A DNA stretch of 64,000 nucleotides from Streptomyces marokkonensis (GTDB lineage: Bacteria > Actinomycetota > Actinomycetes > Streptomycetales > Streptomycetaceae): positions 62,001 through 126,000 of the forward strand of contig NZ_VSKS01000003.1 of the NCBI RefSeq assembly GCF_008312835.1. The letters are read 5' to 3'. Both the position numbers and the translations under genes were made by a program. The notes beneath the pieces are model-generated. The model saw only the letters and a list, made by a program, of their open reading frames with translations, had not been told where the DNA came from and did not search any database. Positions 7,788 through 16,122 of this stretch are shown piece after piece (positions within the stretch are counted from its first letter, which is position 1; each line of letters opens with the position of its first letter).

Positions 7788-10113
7788 CGGTCTCCTTCGT
7801 CAGCTGCGCCCAGTCGGTGAGGACCGGGGCCAGATCTCCGGCGAGCCACAGGGGCTGCTGGTCGCGGTGGTGGGGTGAACCGGGCACGCCGCAGGCGCCG
7901 AACGGGACCACCCAGCGGCTGTCCTCGCGCCGGGCCAGGTCCCAGACGTAGCGGGCGGCCGGACCGCGCGCGGCGAGGTCGGTGAGGCCGGGCACCGGCG
8001 AGGTGCACAGCACGCAGTCGTGGTCGCCGGACAGACCGGGCTCGTCGTACGGCGTCCCGGGCGGCAGGGCCCGCCAGGGGGCGAGGCGGTGGGTGTCGCC
8101 CCAGGTGCCGGCGGGCGGCCGTGCCGCGACCTCCTCCAGCGCGGCGCGGACGGCCGCCGGGCGGTCGATGCCGTACAGGTCGCCGGCGGTGAGGAGGTGT
8201 TCGAGGGCGTGGCCGACGCGCGGGACCAGCGCGAGCCAGGGCCGGAAGACCTCGGGGTACGGGGGTGGCGTGGCCGCCGCCGCGAACGCGGGGTGGGCCG
8301 CGAGCCGGCGTACGAGCGCCGTGCGCAGCGCGGCGAAGGCGGCCGCGTCGGCACTGTCCGCGTCCATGTGGCGGTTCCAGCGCAGGAGGCGGTCGCGCAG
8401 GGCGGCGGCGGGCCCGGTGAGGCCCGGTGCGTCGAGGGTGGCGAGGTGGTCCAGGAGGGGGGCGGCGGAGGCGAGGTGGGTGTCCATGTGGAGGGCGGGC
8501 ATGTCCGCGGCGGACCAGCGCGTCCGCCCGGCCAGCAGGGCGGTGATGCGGTCGGCGCGGTGCGGCGGGGCGAATTCGACGCCGAGGGGTGCGGCCGGGC
8601 CGCGCTGGTTCGCCATCACGGCGACACCGTCGGTCAGTCCGTCGCGCGGCGGGGTGTGCCAGCCCTGCCACGCGTGCCCGGGCTCCCAGGCGGGCACCAC
8701 GCGGGTCCGGTTGGCCTCGTGGCGGACGGGGACCCGGCCGGCCACCCGGTGCAGGGTGCCGCCGTCGGTGTCGGCGGCGAGGACGACGTTGACCGGCTCG
8801 GCCCACAGGTCGACGGCCCGGTCCACGTCGGCCACCCGGCGGGCCCGCAGCAGCGGCAGCAGGGTGCCGAAGCCGAGGTCGCCGGTCACGCGGGGCGGGT
8901 AGCGGAGGGCGACGGCGAGCGGGGGTTCGCCGGGCGGGGGCACGCCGTCGTCGAGGCCCTCGGGGCCGCCGATGACGACGGGACCGCGGTCGGTCTCGAT
9001 GACCTCGACCTCGACCGGCTCCTCGCCCGCCACCTCCACCGTCTCGGTGTGCCGGACGGCCCGCCGCCACGTCCCGTCCGGGCCGAGCGCCTCCACGCCG
9101 GCGCCGGTGCGCCGCAGCCGCTCGCGGTAGAGGTCCTGGTAGTCGGCCATGGCGTTGGTGATGGCCCAGGCGACCGTGCCGGTGTGGCCGAAGTGGGCGA
9201 CACCGGGCACGCCGGGCACGGCGAGGCCGACGACGTCGAACTCCGGGCAGGACAGGCGGATCTGCTGGTACACGCCCGGGTCCTCGATGAACCGGTGGGG
9301 GTCCCCGGCGATGACCGCCTGCCCGGTGACCGTGCGCTCCCCGGCGACCAGCCAGCCGTTGCTGCCGGAGGTGCCGGGCCCGTCGGCGGCGAACAGCCCC
9401 ACGGCGTCGGCACCGAGGTGGGTGGTGATGTGCTCGCGCCAGAGCTTGGCGGGGAAACCGGCGAAGAGGATGTGGGTGGCGAGCCAGACCGCTAGCGGCG
9501 TCCAGGGCTCCCAGCGGCCGGGCGCGAGACCGGCACGGGCGAACTCGGAGGCGGCGCTCGCACCACCGCCGGGACCACCGTCTCCCGGGCCCGCGGTCCC
9601 GCCGGGGCCCCTGCCCCGCGCGCCCGGGCCGCCCGCGGGACCCCCGGCCCGCGCCCCCGCGCCCCGGGACGGCGCCGGCGCCTCGCCGGCGCCGTCCCCG
9701 CCGGGGCCCCCGGGCCCGGCGGAGCCATTCCCCCGTCCGGCCGGGTCACCGGCAGACGCGTCGGTCCATGACCCGGCCCGCGCGCCCGAGTCCCGCAGGG
9801 ACGTCAGTTCCTCGTTGACCCCCGCCACGTACGCCCGTACCCACGCGGCCGTTTCCGGGTCCCGGCGCTCCAGTTCGGCGAAGCAGCGGCGGGCCGTGTC
9901 GGCCAGGCGGGCGCGGCGGGCGAAGCGGTCCCAGGAGAGGGCCTCGGGGCCCAGGAAGGAGGCGGAGGTGCCCTGGGCTCGGTGGCGTTCCACCTCGAGC
10001 TGCCAGGCCCGGTCGAGGGCGGTGACCCGGCCCTGGGTGCGCGCGAGTTCGTTCGCGCTGTCCGCCCGCAGGTGCGGGATGCCCCAGGGGTCCCGGAAGA
10101 TCTCGCCGGTCAC
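7780..10113 (-). CDS. Penicillin acylase family Ntn-hydrolase
   Basis: 777 residues. The small chain begins VTGEIFRDPWGIPHLRA. The spacer ends before the autocatalytic serine in GTSGSNGWLVAG, where Ser is the expected N-terminal nucleophile of the beta chain. Downstream are GDPHRF, HFGHTGTVAWAITNAMADYQD and VMANQRG, all family positions. No clear signal peptide is seen, so it may be cytoplasmic, unlike secreted acylases. A roughly 80-residue Gly/Pro/Ala-rich low-complexity insert interrupts the alpha-chain region (about 9540-9775). GTG at 10113 is chosen because it follows GAGGG at good spacing. It starts 18 bp from a DmdR1/IdeR-type box. A penicillin-amidase-like gene, desG, has to my memory been proposed to introduce phenylacetyl groups into arylated desferrioxamines; the analogy is attractive but unproven. 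Confidence 0.88.
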   Translation of the reverse strand: MTGEIFRDPWGIPHLRADSANELARTQGRVTALDRAWQLEVERHRAQGTSASFLGPEALSWDRFARRARLADTARRCFAELERRDPETAAWVRAYVAGVNEELTSLRDSGARAGSWTDASAGDPAGRGNGSAGPGGPGGDGAGEAPAPSRGAGARAGGPAGGPGARGRGPGGTAGPGDGGPGGGASAASEFARAGLAPGRWEPWTPLAVWLATHILFAGFPAKLWREHITTHLGADAVGLFAADGPGTSGSNGWLVAGERTVTGQAVIAGDPHRFIEDPGVYQQIRLSCPEFDVVGLAVPGVPGVAHFGHTGTVAWAITNAMADYQDLYRERLRRTGAGVEALGPDGTWRRAVRHTETVEVAGEEPVEVEVIETDRGPVVIGGPEGLDDGVPPPGEPPLAVALRYPPRVTGDLGFGTLLPLLRARRVADVDRAVDLWAEPVNVVLAADTDGGTLHRVAGRVPVRHEANRTRVVPAWEPGHAWQGWHTPPRDGLTDGVAVMANQRGPAAPLGVEFAPPHRADRITALLAGRTRWSAADMPALHMDTHLASAAPLLDHLATLDAPGLTGPAAALRDRLLRWNRHMDADSADAAAFAALRTALVRRLAAHPAFAAAATPPPYPEVFRPWLALVPRVGHALEHLLTAGDLYGIDRPAAVRAALEEVAARPPAGTWGDTHRLAPWRALPPGTPYDEPGLSGDHDCVLCTSPVPGLTDLAARGPAARYVWDLARREDSRWVVPFGACGVPGSPHHRDQQPLWLAGDLAPVLTDWAQLTKETDV

Positions 10114-10130
10114 TGTGCCCTCATTTCCCT

Positions 10131-10149
10131 TTAGGTTAGGCTCCCCTAA
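10131..10149. promoter_or_regulatory. Iron box (DmdR1/IdeR operator)
   Basis: TTAGGTTAGGCTCCCCTAA matches the actinobacterial IdeR/DmdR1 consensus TTAGGTTAGGCTCACCTAA at 18 of 19 positions. It sits between the divergent acylase operon (GTG at 10113) and the siderophore-interacting protein (ATG at 10190). Under iron-replete conditions the Fe(II)-bound regulator should repress both directions. Confidence 0.88.
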
Positions 10150-10189
10150 GTTAGCCGTGGCGGAATCGTACGCGAAGGGTGACGAGGCG

Positions 10190-10912
10190 ATGGGGCAGGG
10201 GCGGGGTTGGGAGGGCGCGGTCCTCAGACTGCTGCGCGCGAAGGACTTCGAGTGCACCGTGACGGGCGGCGAGGACGTCACCGCCGGCTACCGGCGGGTG
10301 CGCTTCACCGACGGGGGGATGCTGGCGGCGACCGGCGTCCACCCCACGATGTGGGTGCGGCTGTGGTTCGACAACGCGGGCAGGCCGCACCAGCGCGCGT
10401 ACACCCTGGTCGACCCGGACCCGGCGGCCGGCACGTTCAGCCTGGAATTCGCGCTGCACGAGGGGTGCGCCAGCGACTGGGCGAGGACGGCGAAGCCCGG
10501 TGACACCATCGGGGCGACCGTGCAGGGCACGGGATTCGAGCACCCCGACCCCGCTCCCTCCCACGTCTTCGTGGTCGGTGACGCGGCCTCGCTGCCGGCC
10601 GTCAACTCCCTGCTCGCCGCGCTGGGCTCCGCCCCGGCGACCATCTGGTTCGAGGGCACCCTCGACGGGCTGCCCTGCCTGGCCGACCCCGGCCGGCACG
10701 AGGTGCGCGAGGTGCCCCGGCGGGAGGCGGGAGCGGCGCTGGTGGAGCGCGTGCGGGCCGAGCTGCCCGGGCCGCTGCGGTCCGTCCCCGACCCCTACGT
10801 GTGGATCGCCTGCGACACCGCGACCACCCGGGAGCTGTCGGCGTTCGTGCGCAAGGAGCTGGGCGTGCCCAGGCAGCGGCTGCAGGCGCTGGGGTACTGG
10901 CGCGCGAGCTGA
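10190..10912 (+). CDS. Siderophore-interacting protein (SIP family ferric-siderophore reductase)
   Basis: 240 residues. The N-terminal FAD-binding barrel contains RAYTLVDPDPAAGTFSLEFALHE, with the RxYT flavin motif and the acidic FALH segment of the SIP/ViuB family. The C-terminal NAD(P)-binding half has HVFVVGDAASLPAVNSLLAAL and ends ALGYWRAS, a conserved terminus. These cytoplasmic enzymes reduce ferric siderophores to release iron. The ATG at 10190 has GACGAGG upstream. It is divergent from the acylase operon and shares its iron box. Confidence 0.93.
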   Translation: MGQGRGWEGAVLRLLRAKDFECTVTGGEDVTAGYRRVRFTDGGMLAATGVHPTMWVRLWFDNAGRPHQRAYTLVDPDPAAGTFSLEFALHEGCASDWARTAKPGDTIGATVQGTGFEHPDPAPSHVFVVGDAASLPAVNSLLAALGSAPATIWFEGTLDGLPCLADPGRHEVREVPRREAGAALVERVRAELPGPLRSVPDPYVWIACDTATTRELSAFVRKELGVPRQRLQALGYWRAS

Positions 10913-10936
10913 CCCGCGACGCGGGATCATCGGGAC

Positions 10937-11539
10937 ATGGACGTCACTCTTCACCTCGCCCAGGACCCCGACGCCGACCGGCTGCTGGGCCGCAGCCCGC
11001 TCGCCGCGCTGACCGGGATGCTGCTGGACCAGCAGATCCCGATGGAGTGGGCGTTCAAGGGCCCGGCGACGATCGCCCAGCGGCTCGGCGCGGACGATCT
11101 GGACGCGCACGGGATCGCCTCGTACGACCCCGACGCGTTCGCGGCGCTGCTCTCCGACAAGCCGGCCGTGCACCGCTACCCGGGCTCGATGGCGGGCCGC
11201 ATCCAGCAGCTGTGCCGGTACCTCGTCGAGCACTACGACGGTGACGCCGAGGCCGTCTGGCGGGACGTCGGCGACGGCAGGGAGCTGCTGAAGCGGCTGG
11301 AGGACCTGCCGGGGTTCGGCAAGCAGAAGGCCCAGATCTTCCTCGCCCTGCTCGGCAAGCAGCTCGGGGTGCGGCCCACCGGCTGGCGGGAGGCCGCCGG
11401 CGCCTACGGCGAGGACGAGTCCTTCCGCTCCGTCGCCGACATCACCGGGCCGGAGTCCCTGTCCAAGGTGCGGGCGCACAAGCAGGAGATGAAGGCGGCG
11501 GCCAAGGCGGCGAAGGCCGCGAAGAAGCAGGGCTCGTAG
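10937..11539 (+). CDS. HhH-GPD-type base excision repair protein
   Basis: 200 residues. The ALTGMLLDQQIPMEWAFKGP region is like the N-terminus of AlkA/MutY-type glycosylases, and LEDLPGFGKQKAQIFLALLGK is a helix-hairpin-helix. The last 30 residues are Lys/Ala-rich, perhaps contacting DNA. I do not see the usual catalytic Asp of the HhH-GPD superfamily clearly placed after the hairpin (GVRPTGWREAAG), so activity as a glycosylase is uncertain. The family is a standard actinobacterial core gene. It follows the SIP gene by 24 bp on the same strand and may be cotranscribed. Confidence 0.85.
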   Translation: MDVTLHLAQDPDADRLLGRSPLAALTGMLLDQQIPMEWAFKGPATIAQRLGADDLDAHGIASYDPDAFAALLSDKPAVHRYPGSMAGRIQQLCRYLVEHYDGDAEAVWRDVGDGRELLKRLEDLPGFGKQKAQIFLALLGKQLGVRPTGWREAAGAYGEDESFRSVADITGPESLSKVRAHKQEMKAAAKAAKAAKKQGS

Positions 11540-11768
11540 CGGGACGGGCGGCCAGGGGCGCGCCGGGACGCGCCGGGACGCGCCGAACCCTTTCGGGGGA
11601 ATCAGCCGCGGGGCCGCCGGATCGGGTCCGGCCACCTCGGAGGCGTCGCCGAACAGCGGACGCGCCTCACCGGGGAAGCCCGTTTACGCCCGGTTCGCGT
11701 ACCTTTTCCGGCGTCGCACTGCGTCGCCATGGCTGCGCCCGGAACGTCTTGACCGGTAGGCTTTCCGT

Positions 11769-12065
11769 GTGATCTTCAAGCGCATCGGAAACGGCCGGCC
11801 GTACCCCGACCACGGCCGGGAAAGCACCCGGCAGTGGGCGGACGTCGCGCCGCGCCCGGTCCGCCTCGATCAGCTCGTGACGACCAAGCAGCAGCTCGAC
11901 CTCGAGACCCTGCTCGCCGAGGACTCGACCTTCTACGGCGACCTCTTCGCGCACGTCGTGAAGTGGCAGGGCGACCTCTATCTGGAGGACGGGCTGCACC
12001 GCGCCGTGCGGGCGGCGCTCCAGCAGCGCCAGGTGCTGCACGCACGCGTGCTCGAGCTGGACTGA
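11769..12065 (+). CDS. Conserved small protein with ParB-like motif, function unknown
   Basis: 98 residues starting at GTG 11769 (MIFKRIGNGRPYPDHGRES). The sequence RPVRLDQLVTTKQQLDLETL followed by YLEDGLHRAVRAALQ recalls the ParB/Srx nuclease-like fold, in which an E/D-G-x-HR motif is typical. Automated annotation of close Streptomyces homologs as a VapB-type antitoxin seems doubtful: no ribbon-helix-helix is evident and there is no adjacent PIN-domain toxin. It stands alone between the HhH-GPD gene and the LytR_C gene. Confidence 0.75.
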   Translation: MIFKRIGNGRPYPDHGRESTRQWADVAPRPVRLDQLVTTKQQLDLETLLAEDSTFYGDLFAHVVKWQGDLYLEDGLHRAVRAALQQRQVLHARVLELD

Positions 12066-12220
12066 CACCCGCCCCCGGGAGCCGTTCCCTCGCTCCGGCA
12101 CCCGCACGGGCGTCCGTTCGGAGTCCTTTCCACGGCCGGTTTGGCCCTTTCGGGTCGGACTGCACCCAGTCGAATGATCATCTAGTAGGCATTGCAGCCC
12201 GGGCGCACTACGCTGCGCTC

Positions 12221-12859
12221 ATGAGCATGCTCACTCCACCTGGCATGGGCGGCCAGTACCGGATCACCGGCGACCGGTACCCGCGGATGCGCCGGCCCCG
12301 GCGACGCGGAAGGCTCGTCGCGCTGACCGTCGCCTCCGTCGCCGTGCTCGGTGTGGGCGGCTGGGGCACGCTGCAGCTCATCGACGTGTTCACCGGCGGC
12401 GGCGACTCCGCCTCCGCGGTCGGCACCAAGGCGGGCTGCGCCACCAGGGCGACCCCCGCGACCGCCCCCAAGGTGCTCCCCGTGCCCGGCACGATCACGG
12501 TCAACGTCTTCAACGCCACGACCCGCGGCGGCCTGGCCCAGAAGACGGCCGACGAGCTGAAGAAGCGCGGCTTCAGGATCGGCGAGGTCGCCAACGCGAC
12601 CAAGGAGTACGACAAGAAGGTGAAGGGGAACGGCGTGCTGCTCGGGCCCGCCTCCGCCCTCGACACCTCGCTGCCGGTGCTCGGCGCCCAGCTCGCCGGC
12701 GCCGAACGCCGCACCGACCCCGCCCGCAAGGGCGGCGAGATCGACCTGATCATCGGCGACGCGTTCCGGGAGCTGACGAAGAAGGCGGACGCCGACCGGG
12801 CCCTGACCGCACTGGCCGACCCGGAACCGACGCCCGCCTCGAAGAAGAAGAAGTGCTGA
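12221..12859 (+). CDS. LytR C-terminal domain envelope protein
   Basis: 212 residues. A short basic N-terminus (RMRRPRRRGR) precedes one transmembrane helix (LVALTVASVAVLGVGGWGTL, about residues 30-50), giving an N-in signal anchor. The extracellular LytR_C domain follows (GTITVNVFNATTRGGLAQKTADELKKRGF...IDLIIGDAF). The C-terminus is Lys-rich and ends in Cys. This domain accompanies LytR-CpsA-Psr proteins that attach glycopolymers to peptidoglycan, but here it stands without the LCP catalytic domain, so a cell-wall binding or adaptor role is likely. It is convergent with upp. Confidence 0.85.
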   Translation: MSMLTPPGMGGQYRITGDRYPRMRRPRRRGRLVALTVASVAVLGVGGWGTLQLIDVFTGGGDSASAVGTKAGCATRATPATAPKVLPVPGTITVNVFNATTRGGLAQKTADELKKRGFRIGEVANATKEYDKKVKGNGVLLGPASALDTSLPVLGAQLAGAERRTDPARKGGEIDLIIGDAFRELTKKADADRALTALADPEPTPASKKKKC

Positions 12860-12891
12860 CGGGCGACCGCTGAGGACGCGGGGACCGCGGC

Positions 12892-13527
12892 CTACTCGGC
12901 CGCCCCGTACATCCGGTCCCCGGCGTCGCCGAGACCCGGCACGATGTAGCCGTGCTCGTTGAGCCGCTCGTCCACCGACGCCGTCACGACCGTCACCGGC
13001 GTGCCGGCCAGCTCGCGCTCCATGACCTCCACGCCCTCCGGGGCGGCCAGCAGCACCACGGCGGTCACGTCGTCCGCGCCGCGCTTGATCAGCTCCTGGA
13101 TCGCCGCGACCAGCGTGCCGCCCGTGGCGAGCATCGGGTCGAGGACGTACACCTGGCGCCCGGAGAGGTCCTCCGGCATCCGGGTGGCGTACGTCGAGGC
13201 CTGCAGCGTCTCCTCGTTGCGGATCATGCCGAGGAAGCCCACCTCGGCGGTCGGCAGCAGCCGGACCATGCCGTCCAGCATGCCGAGACCGGCCCGCAGG
13301 ATCGGCACCACCAGCGGGCGCGGGTGGGAGAGCTTGACGCCCGTGGTCCGCTCCACCGGCGTCCGGATGTCGACCTGTTCGGTGCGCACGTCACGCGTGG
13401 CCTCGTAGGCGAGCAGGGTGACCAGCTCGTCGGCGAGACGGCGGAAGGTCGCGGAGTCGGTGCGCTGGTCGCGCAGCGTGGTGAGCTTGTGGGCGACCAG
13501 GGGGTGGTCGACGACGTGGAGACGCAT
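12892..13527 (-). CDS. upp: Uracil phosphoribosyltransferase
   Basis: 211 residues, full family length. It converts uracil and PRPP to UMP in pyrimidine salvage. The start [20 protein letters not shown], the PRPP loop [14 protein letters not shown] and the C-terminal uracil site [19 protein letters not shown] are all diagnostic. It is transcribed leftward and divergently from a small Arg-rich protein gene, with about 140 bp between starts. It is a common Streptomyces core gene. Confidence 0.97.
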   Translation of the reverse strand: MRLHVVDHPLVAHKLTTLRDQRTDSATFRRLADELVTLLAYEATRDVRTEQVDIRTPVERTTGVKLSHPRPLVVPILRAGLGMLDGMVRLLPTAEVGFLGMIRNEETLQASTYATRMPEDLSGRQVYVLDPMLATGGTLVAAIQELIKRGADDVTAVVLLAAPEGVEVMERELAGTPVTVVTASVDERLNEHGYIVPGLGDAGDRMYGAAE

Positions 13528-13665
13528 GTGGTCAACAGTAACCGGGCCCCGAGGGCCGGTCGTCCCCGCGCACGGCGAGCACCCCCGGGCACCCGTCACT
13601 CCTTCGCTGGCGATAAACCGGCTGTCCGGGGGAAAGTGGGAGGGACGGATTGGAGTGATGCCCCC

Positions 13666-13908
13666 ATGCCTGAGCAGCAGGAAGACCGAGGCAATCCGTC
13701 GCCGCGCGAAACGCCCGGCCCTGCCGGGGGCCGCGGAGGCCCGAGGACCGGTGCCCAGCCCGAGTCGGAGGCCGAGCGCCGGCGGCGCCGCGCCCGGTTC
13801 CTGCGCGAACTCGCCGAGGCCCGCGCACTGCGCGAGCGGGTCCAGCCGCGCCGCGCCAAGGCCGCCCGGCTGCGGCACGCGATGCGCATGCGCACCTTCC
13901 GCTGGTAG
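13666..13908 (+). CDS. Small Arg-rich conserved protein, function unknown
   Basis: 80 residues. The first 35 are Pro/Gly/Gln-rich and probably disordered. The rest is a strongly basic helix ([21 protein letters not shown], then [20 protein letters not shown]). The ATG at 13666 is preceded by GGAGTG. The composition suggests nucleic-acid or ribosome association, but no family function is known to me. It is divergent from upp. Confidence 0.72.
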   Translation: MPEQQEDRGNPSPRETPGPAGGRGGPRTGAQPESEAERRRRRARFLRELAEARALRERVQPRRAKAARLRHAMRMRTFRW

Positions 13909-14173
13909 GAAGCACCTCCCGAGTGCCGCGCGGGTGCGGCGGGCGGGGCCGCGTACGATCCGCACGTGGCGGCGACAAGGGCGTCGGCGAGTCCTTCGGG
14001 GCGCACTCGGTGAACCGCGATCGAAACTGGCGGACACAGGGAGCCGAAGACATCCCCTGACGGCCTTGTTTCTGCCACGATTCCGAGTGGGTGGGGCTCG
14101 TGACCGACCTCGCCCGCACACCTCCGCCGGGGGGATTCCCGACCGGCACCCTATGACCAGTGGGAGAGTCACG

Positions 14174-14713
14174 GTGTACTTCGCCGCACTGCTCGCGCGC
14201 ACCGAAGACGGGTGGGAAGCGAGCGACACGGAGCTCGACGATGTGGAAACCCTGTCGGATCTGGCCGACCTGGCCCGGGAAGCCTCTCCCGACGAGGACA
14301 CGGTGCTCGTGCTGATCGAGCAGGAGGAGGGCTGGTTCGGCGTCGTCCGCGTGGACGGCGAGGAGGATCCCCGGGTCTACGTCTCCGACGCCGCCGCGGC
14401 CGCCCGCAGCAGCTACGGCGAGATCCTGCTCACCGACGAGCTGCTCGGCCGTGAGCCCGGGGACGACGGCCCCGACCTGGACGCCCTCGACCTCGACGGC
14501 ACGGAGGACGGCGAACCGGACGGCGAGGACGCCGACGACGGCGCCGCGCCCGCCGGCTCCGCCGACGCCGTGCCGCACGGACCGGTGGGGGACGCGCAGG
14601 TCCTGGAGGACCTGGGCGTGAGCGAGAAGGAGCTGCGTGCGATGACCGGGGACGCCGTCAACGAGATCGCCGAGGTCCTGGGCGCCTCGGAGGTCCTGGA
14701 GACCGTCCGCTGA
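14174..14713 (+). CDS. tRNA adenosine deaminase-associated protein
   Basis: About 179 residues, starting [23 protein letters not shown]. It is a very acidic protein of a family always found next to tadA in actinomycetes and named for that. The middle is Asp/Glu-rich ([20 protein letters not shown]) and the C-terminal helix is [30 protein letters not shown] prefer the GTG at 14174 because GGAGA lies six bases upstream; an in-frame ATG at 14153 lacks a ribosome site. It ends 2 bp before tadA, implying coupled expression and perhaps complex formation. No enzymatic motif is visible. Confidence 0.85.
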   Translation: MYFAALLARTEDGWEASDTELDDVETLSDLADLAREASPDEDTVLVLIEQEEGWFGVVRVDGEEDPRVYVSDAAAAARSSYGEILLTDELLGREPGDDGPDLDALDLDGTEDGEPDGEDADDGAAPAGSADAVPHGPVGDAQVLEDLGVSEKELRAMTGDAVNEIAEVLGASEVLETVR

Positions 14714-14715
14714 CC

Positions 14716-15210
14716 GTGCCGACCACCACCACCGCGTCCGGACGGCCGGACCCGGTACGCGACCGCTGGCGGGCGGCGATGCGACTCGCCCTGGACGAGG
14801 CGGCCCTGGCCGTCCGGGGCGGGGACGTCCCCGTCGGCGCCGTCGTGCTGGCCCCGGACGGCACCGCCGTGCTGGCCGCCGCCCACAACGAACGCGAGGC
14901 GGCCGGCGACCCCACGGCCCACGCGGAGGTCCTCGCCGTCCGGCGGGCCGCCGCGGAGCTCGGGGAGTGGCGGCTGGCCGGCTGCACCCTGGTGGTGACG
15001 CTGGAGCCGTGCACGATGTGCGCGGGCGCGATCCAGCAGTCCCGGGTGGACCGGCTCGTCTACGGTGCCCGGGACGAGAAGGCGGGCGCGGTCGGCTCCC
15101 TGTGGGACCTCGTCCGCGACCGGCGGCTCAACCACCGGCCCGAAGTGATCGGGGGAGTGCTCGCCGAAGAGTGCTCCCAGCTGCTCACGGAGTTCTTCCG
15201 CGAGCGCTGA
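14716..15210 (+). CDS. tadA: tRNA(Arg)-specific adenosine-34 deaminase
   Basis: 164 residues. It deaminates A34 of tRNA-Arg(ACG) to inosine. The zinc/catalytic motifs are HAE (His69, Glu71) and PCTMC (Cys99, Cys102), both intact. The start is GTG at 14716, 2 bp after the preceding gene. Its expected substrate, tRNA-Arg with anticodon ACG, is encoded at 36650-36722 in this window. Downstream comes tRNA-Ser(CGA). Confidence 0.95.
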   Translation: MPTTTTASGRPDPVRDRWRAAMRLALDEAALAVRGGDVPVGAVVLAPDGTAVLAAAHNEREAAGDPTAHAEVLAVRRAAAELGEWRLAGCTLVVTLEPCTMCAGAIQQSRVDRLVYGARDEKAGAVGSLWDLVRDRRLNHRPEVIGGVLAEECSQLLTEFFRER

Positions 15211-15254
15211 ATCCGATTTCAAACCACGCCCCACCTTGCTGTAAGGTCTCCCTC

Positions 15255-15339
15255 GGTAGCGTGTCCGAGCGGCCGAAGGAGCTCGCCTCGAAAGCGAGTG
15301 TGGCGCAAGTCACCGAGGGTTCAAATCCCTCCGCTACCG
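15255..15339 (+). tRNA. tRNA-Ser (anticodon CGA)
   Basis: Acceptor stem GGTAGCG/CGCTACC, anticodon loop CTCGAAA giving CGA (reads UCG), a long variable arm, and T-arm AGGGTTCAAATCCCT. No CCA is encoded: GCT follows. It lies 44 bp after tadA on the same strand, with a hairpin 6 bases downstream. Confidence 0.97.
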
Positions 15340-15344
15340 CTGGT

Positions 15345-15374
15345 GAAGGGCCTCGTCGTCGGACGGGGCCCTTC
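15345..15374 (+). terminator. Hairpin terminator after tRNA-Ser(CGA)
   Basis: A 13-base-pair stem GAAGGGCCTCGTC with GACGGGGCCCTTC (one T-G wobble) around loop GTCG, directly after the tRNA 3' end. Confidence 0.8.
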
Positions 15375-15439
15375 GTGCGATCATGGGCCCGCTCGACGCA
15401 TGTGACGACCGTGCACACCGGTGACAGGGGAGGGCCGCG

Positions 15440-15616
15440 ATGGCGGTGAACGCGAAGAAGGCCGCCGTCTACGTCCTCGTGGTCTTCGTGCTGTATCTGA
15501 TCATCACGGACCCGGAGAAGGCCGGCGACTACGTCACGGTCGGGTTCGAGGGCATCTCGGACGCCGCGAAGGCCGTCGGCGACTTCATGACCTGGCTCGC
15601 CGACGGAGGAAAGTGA
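15440..15616 (+). CDS. Small single-pass membrane protein
   Basis: 58 residues, starting MAVNAKKAAVYVLVVFVLYL. One N-terminal hydrophobic helix is followed by an amphipathic acidic tail (VGFEGISDAAKAVGDFMTWLADGGK). The ATG at 15440 has GGGGAGGGC upstream. The stop overlaps the next gene's ATG by one base (TGATG), so the two are coupled. The family is conserved in Streptomyces but uncharacterised. Confidence 0.75.
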   Translation: MAVNAKKAAVYVLVVFVLYLIITDPEKAGDYVTVGFEGISDAAKAVGDFMTWLADGGK

Positions 15617-15909
15617 TGATCCGACACCTGGTGCTCTTCAAGCTGAACGAGGGCGTCGAGCGCGACGACCCGCGGGTCGTGCGGGGCGTGGAGGCCTTCC
15701 GCTCGCTCGACGGCAGGATCCCGGAGATCCGCTTCTGGGAATGCGCCTGGAACATCAGCGACCGTCCCATCGCCTACGACTTCGCCATCAACTCCGCGTT
15801 CGACGACGCGGACGCGCTGCGCCGGTACGTGGAGCACCCCGAGCACCAGGCCGGTGTCGGACTGTGGCGCGAGTTCGCCACCTGGGTGATCGCCGACTAC
15901 GCGTTCTGA
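15616..15909 (+). CDS. Dabb family (stress-responsive A/B barrel) protein
   Basis: 97 residues, starting MIRHLVLFKLNEGVERDDPRV. It is a small dimeric alpha/beta barrel of the Dabb family, recognisable by the IRHLVLFKL start and the YVEHPEHQAGVGLWREFATW helix. Members are stress-induced proteins or small cyclase-like enzymes. The start overlaps the stop of the preceding 58-residue gene. A strong terminator follows at 15948. Confidence 0.88.
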   Translation: MIRHLVLFKLNEGVERDDPRVVRGVEAFRSLDGRIPEIRFWECAWNISDRPIAYDFAINSAFDDADALRRYVEHPEHQAGVGLWREFATWVIADYAF

Positions 15910-15947
15910 CGCTCCGTCCCCGAGGTCTGAGGACATCCCGGACGTCT

Positions 15948-15986
15948 CCCGAGGGCCCCCCGCCGTGACGGCGGGGGGCCCTCGGG
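15948..15986 (+). terminator. Strong hairpin terminator
   Basis: An 18-base-pair GC-rich stem (CCCGAGGGCCCCCCGCCG and its complement) around a TGA loop, 38 bp after the Dabb gene. It separates the tadA region from the sigma factor gene. Confidence 0.85.
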
Positions 15987-16122
15987 CGTCATGTCGCCGC
16001 CCTTCGCCCCTCAACACGGAATATGCGGTGCTTGCACACAGTGAGTCTGTCTTGTGATGCTATGACCGCTTTTGACGGATGAGTTGACGGACGACGAGTG
16101 CGATGAAGAGGTGGCGTTGACC

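Noticed and set aside
16072-16122. TTG 16072 as the start of the SigF-like gene
   Set aside because: It lacks a ribosome site; GTG 16123 follows GAGGTGG at a suitable distance. It cannot be excluded completely.
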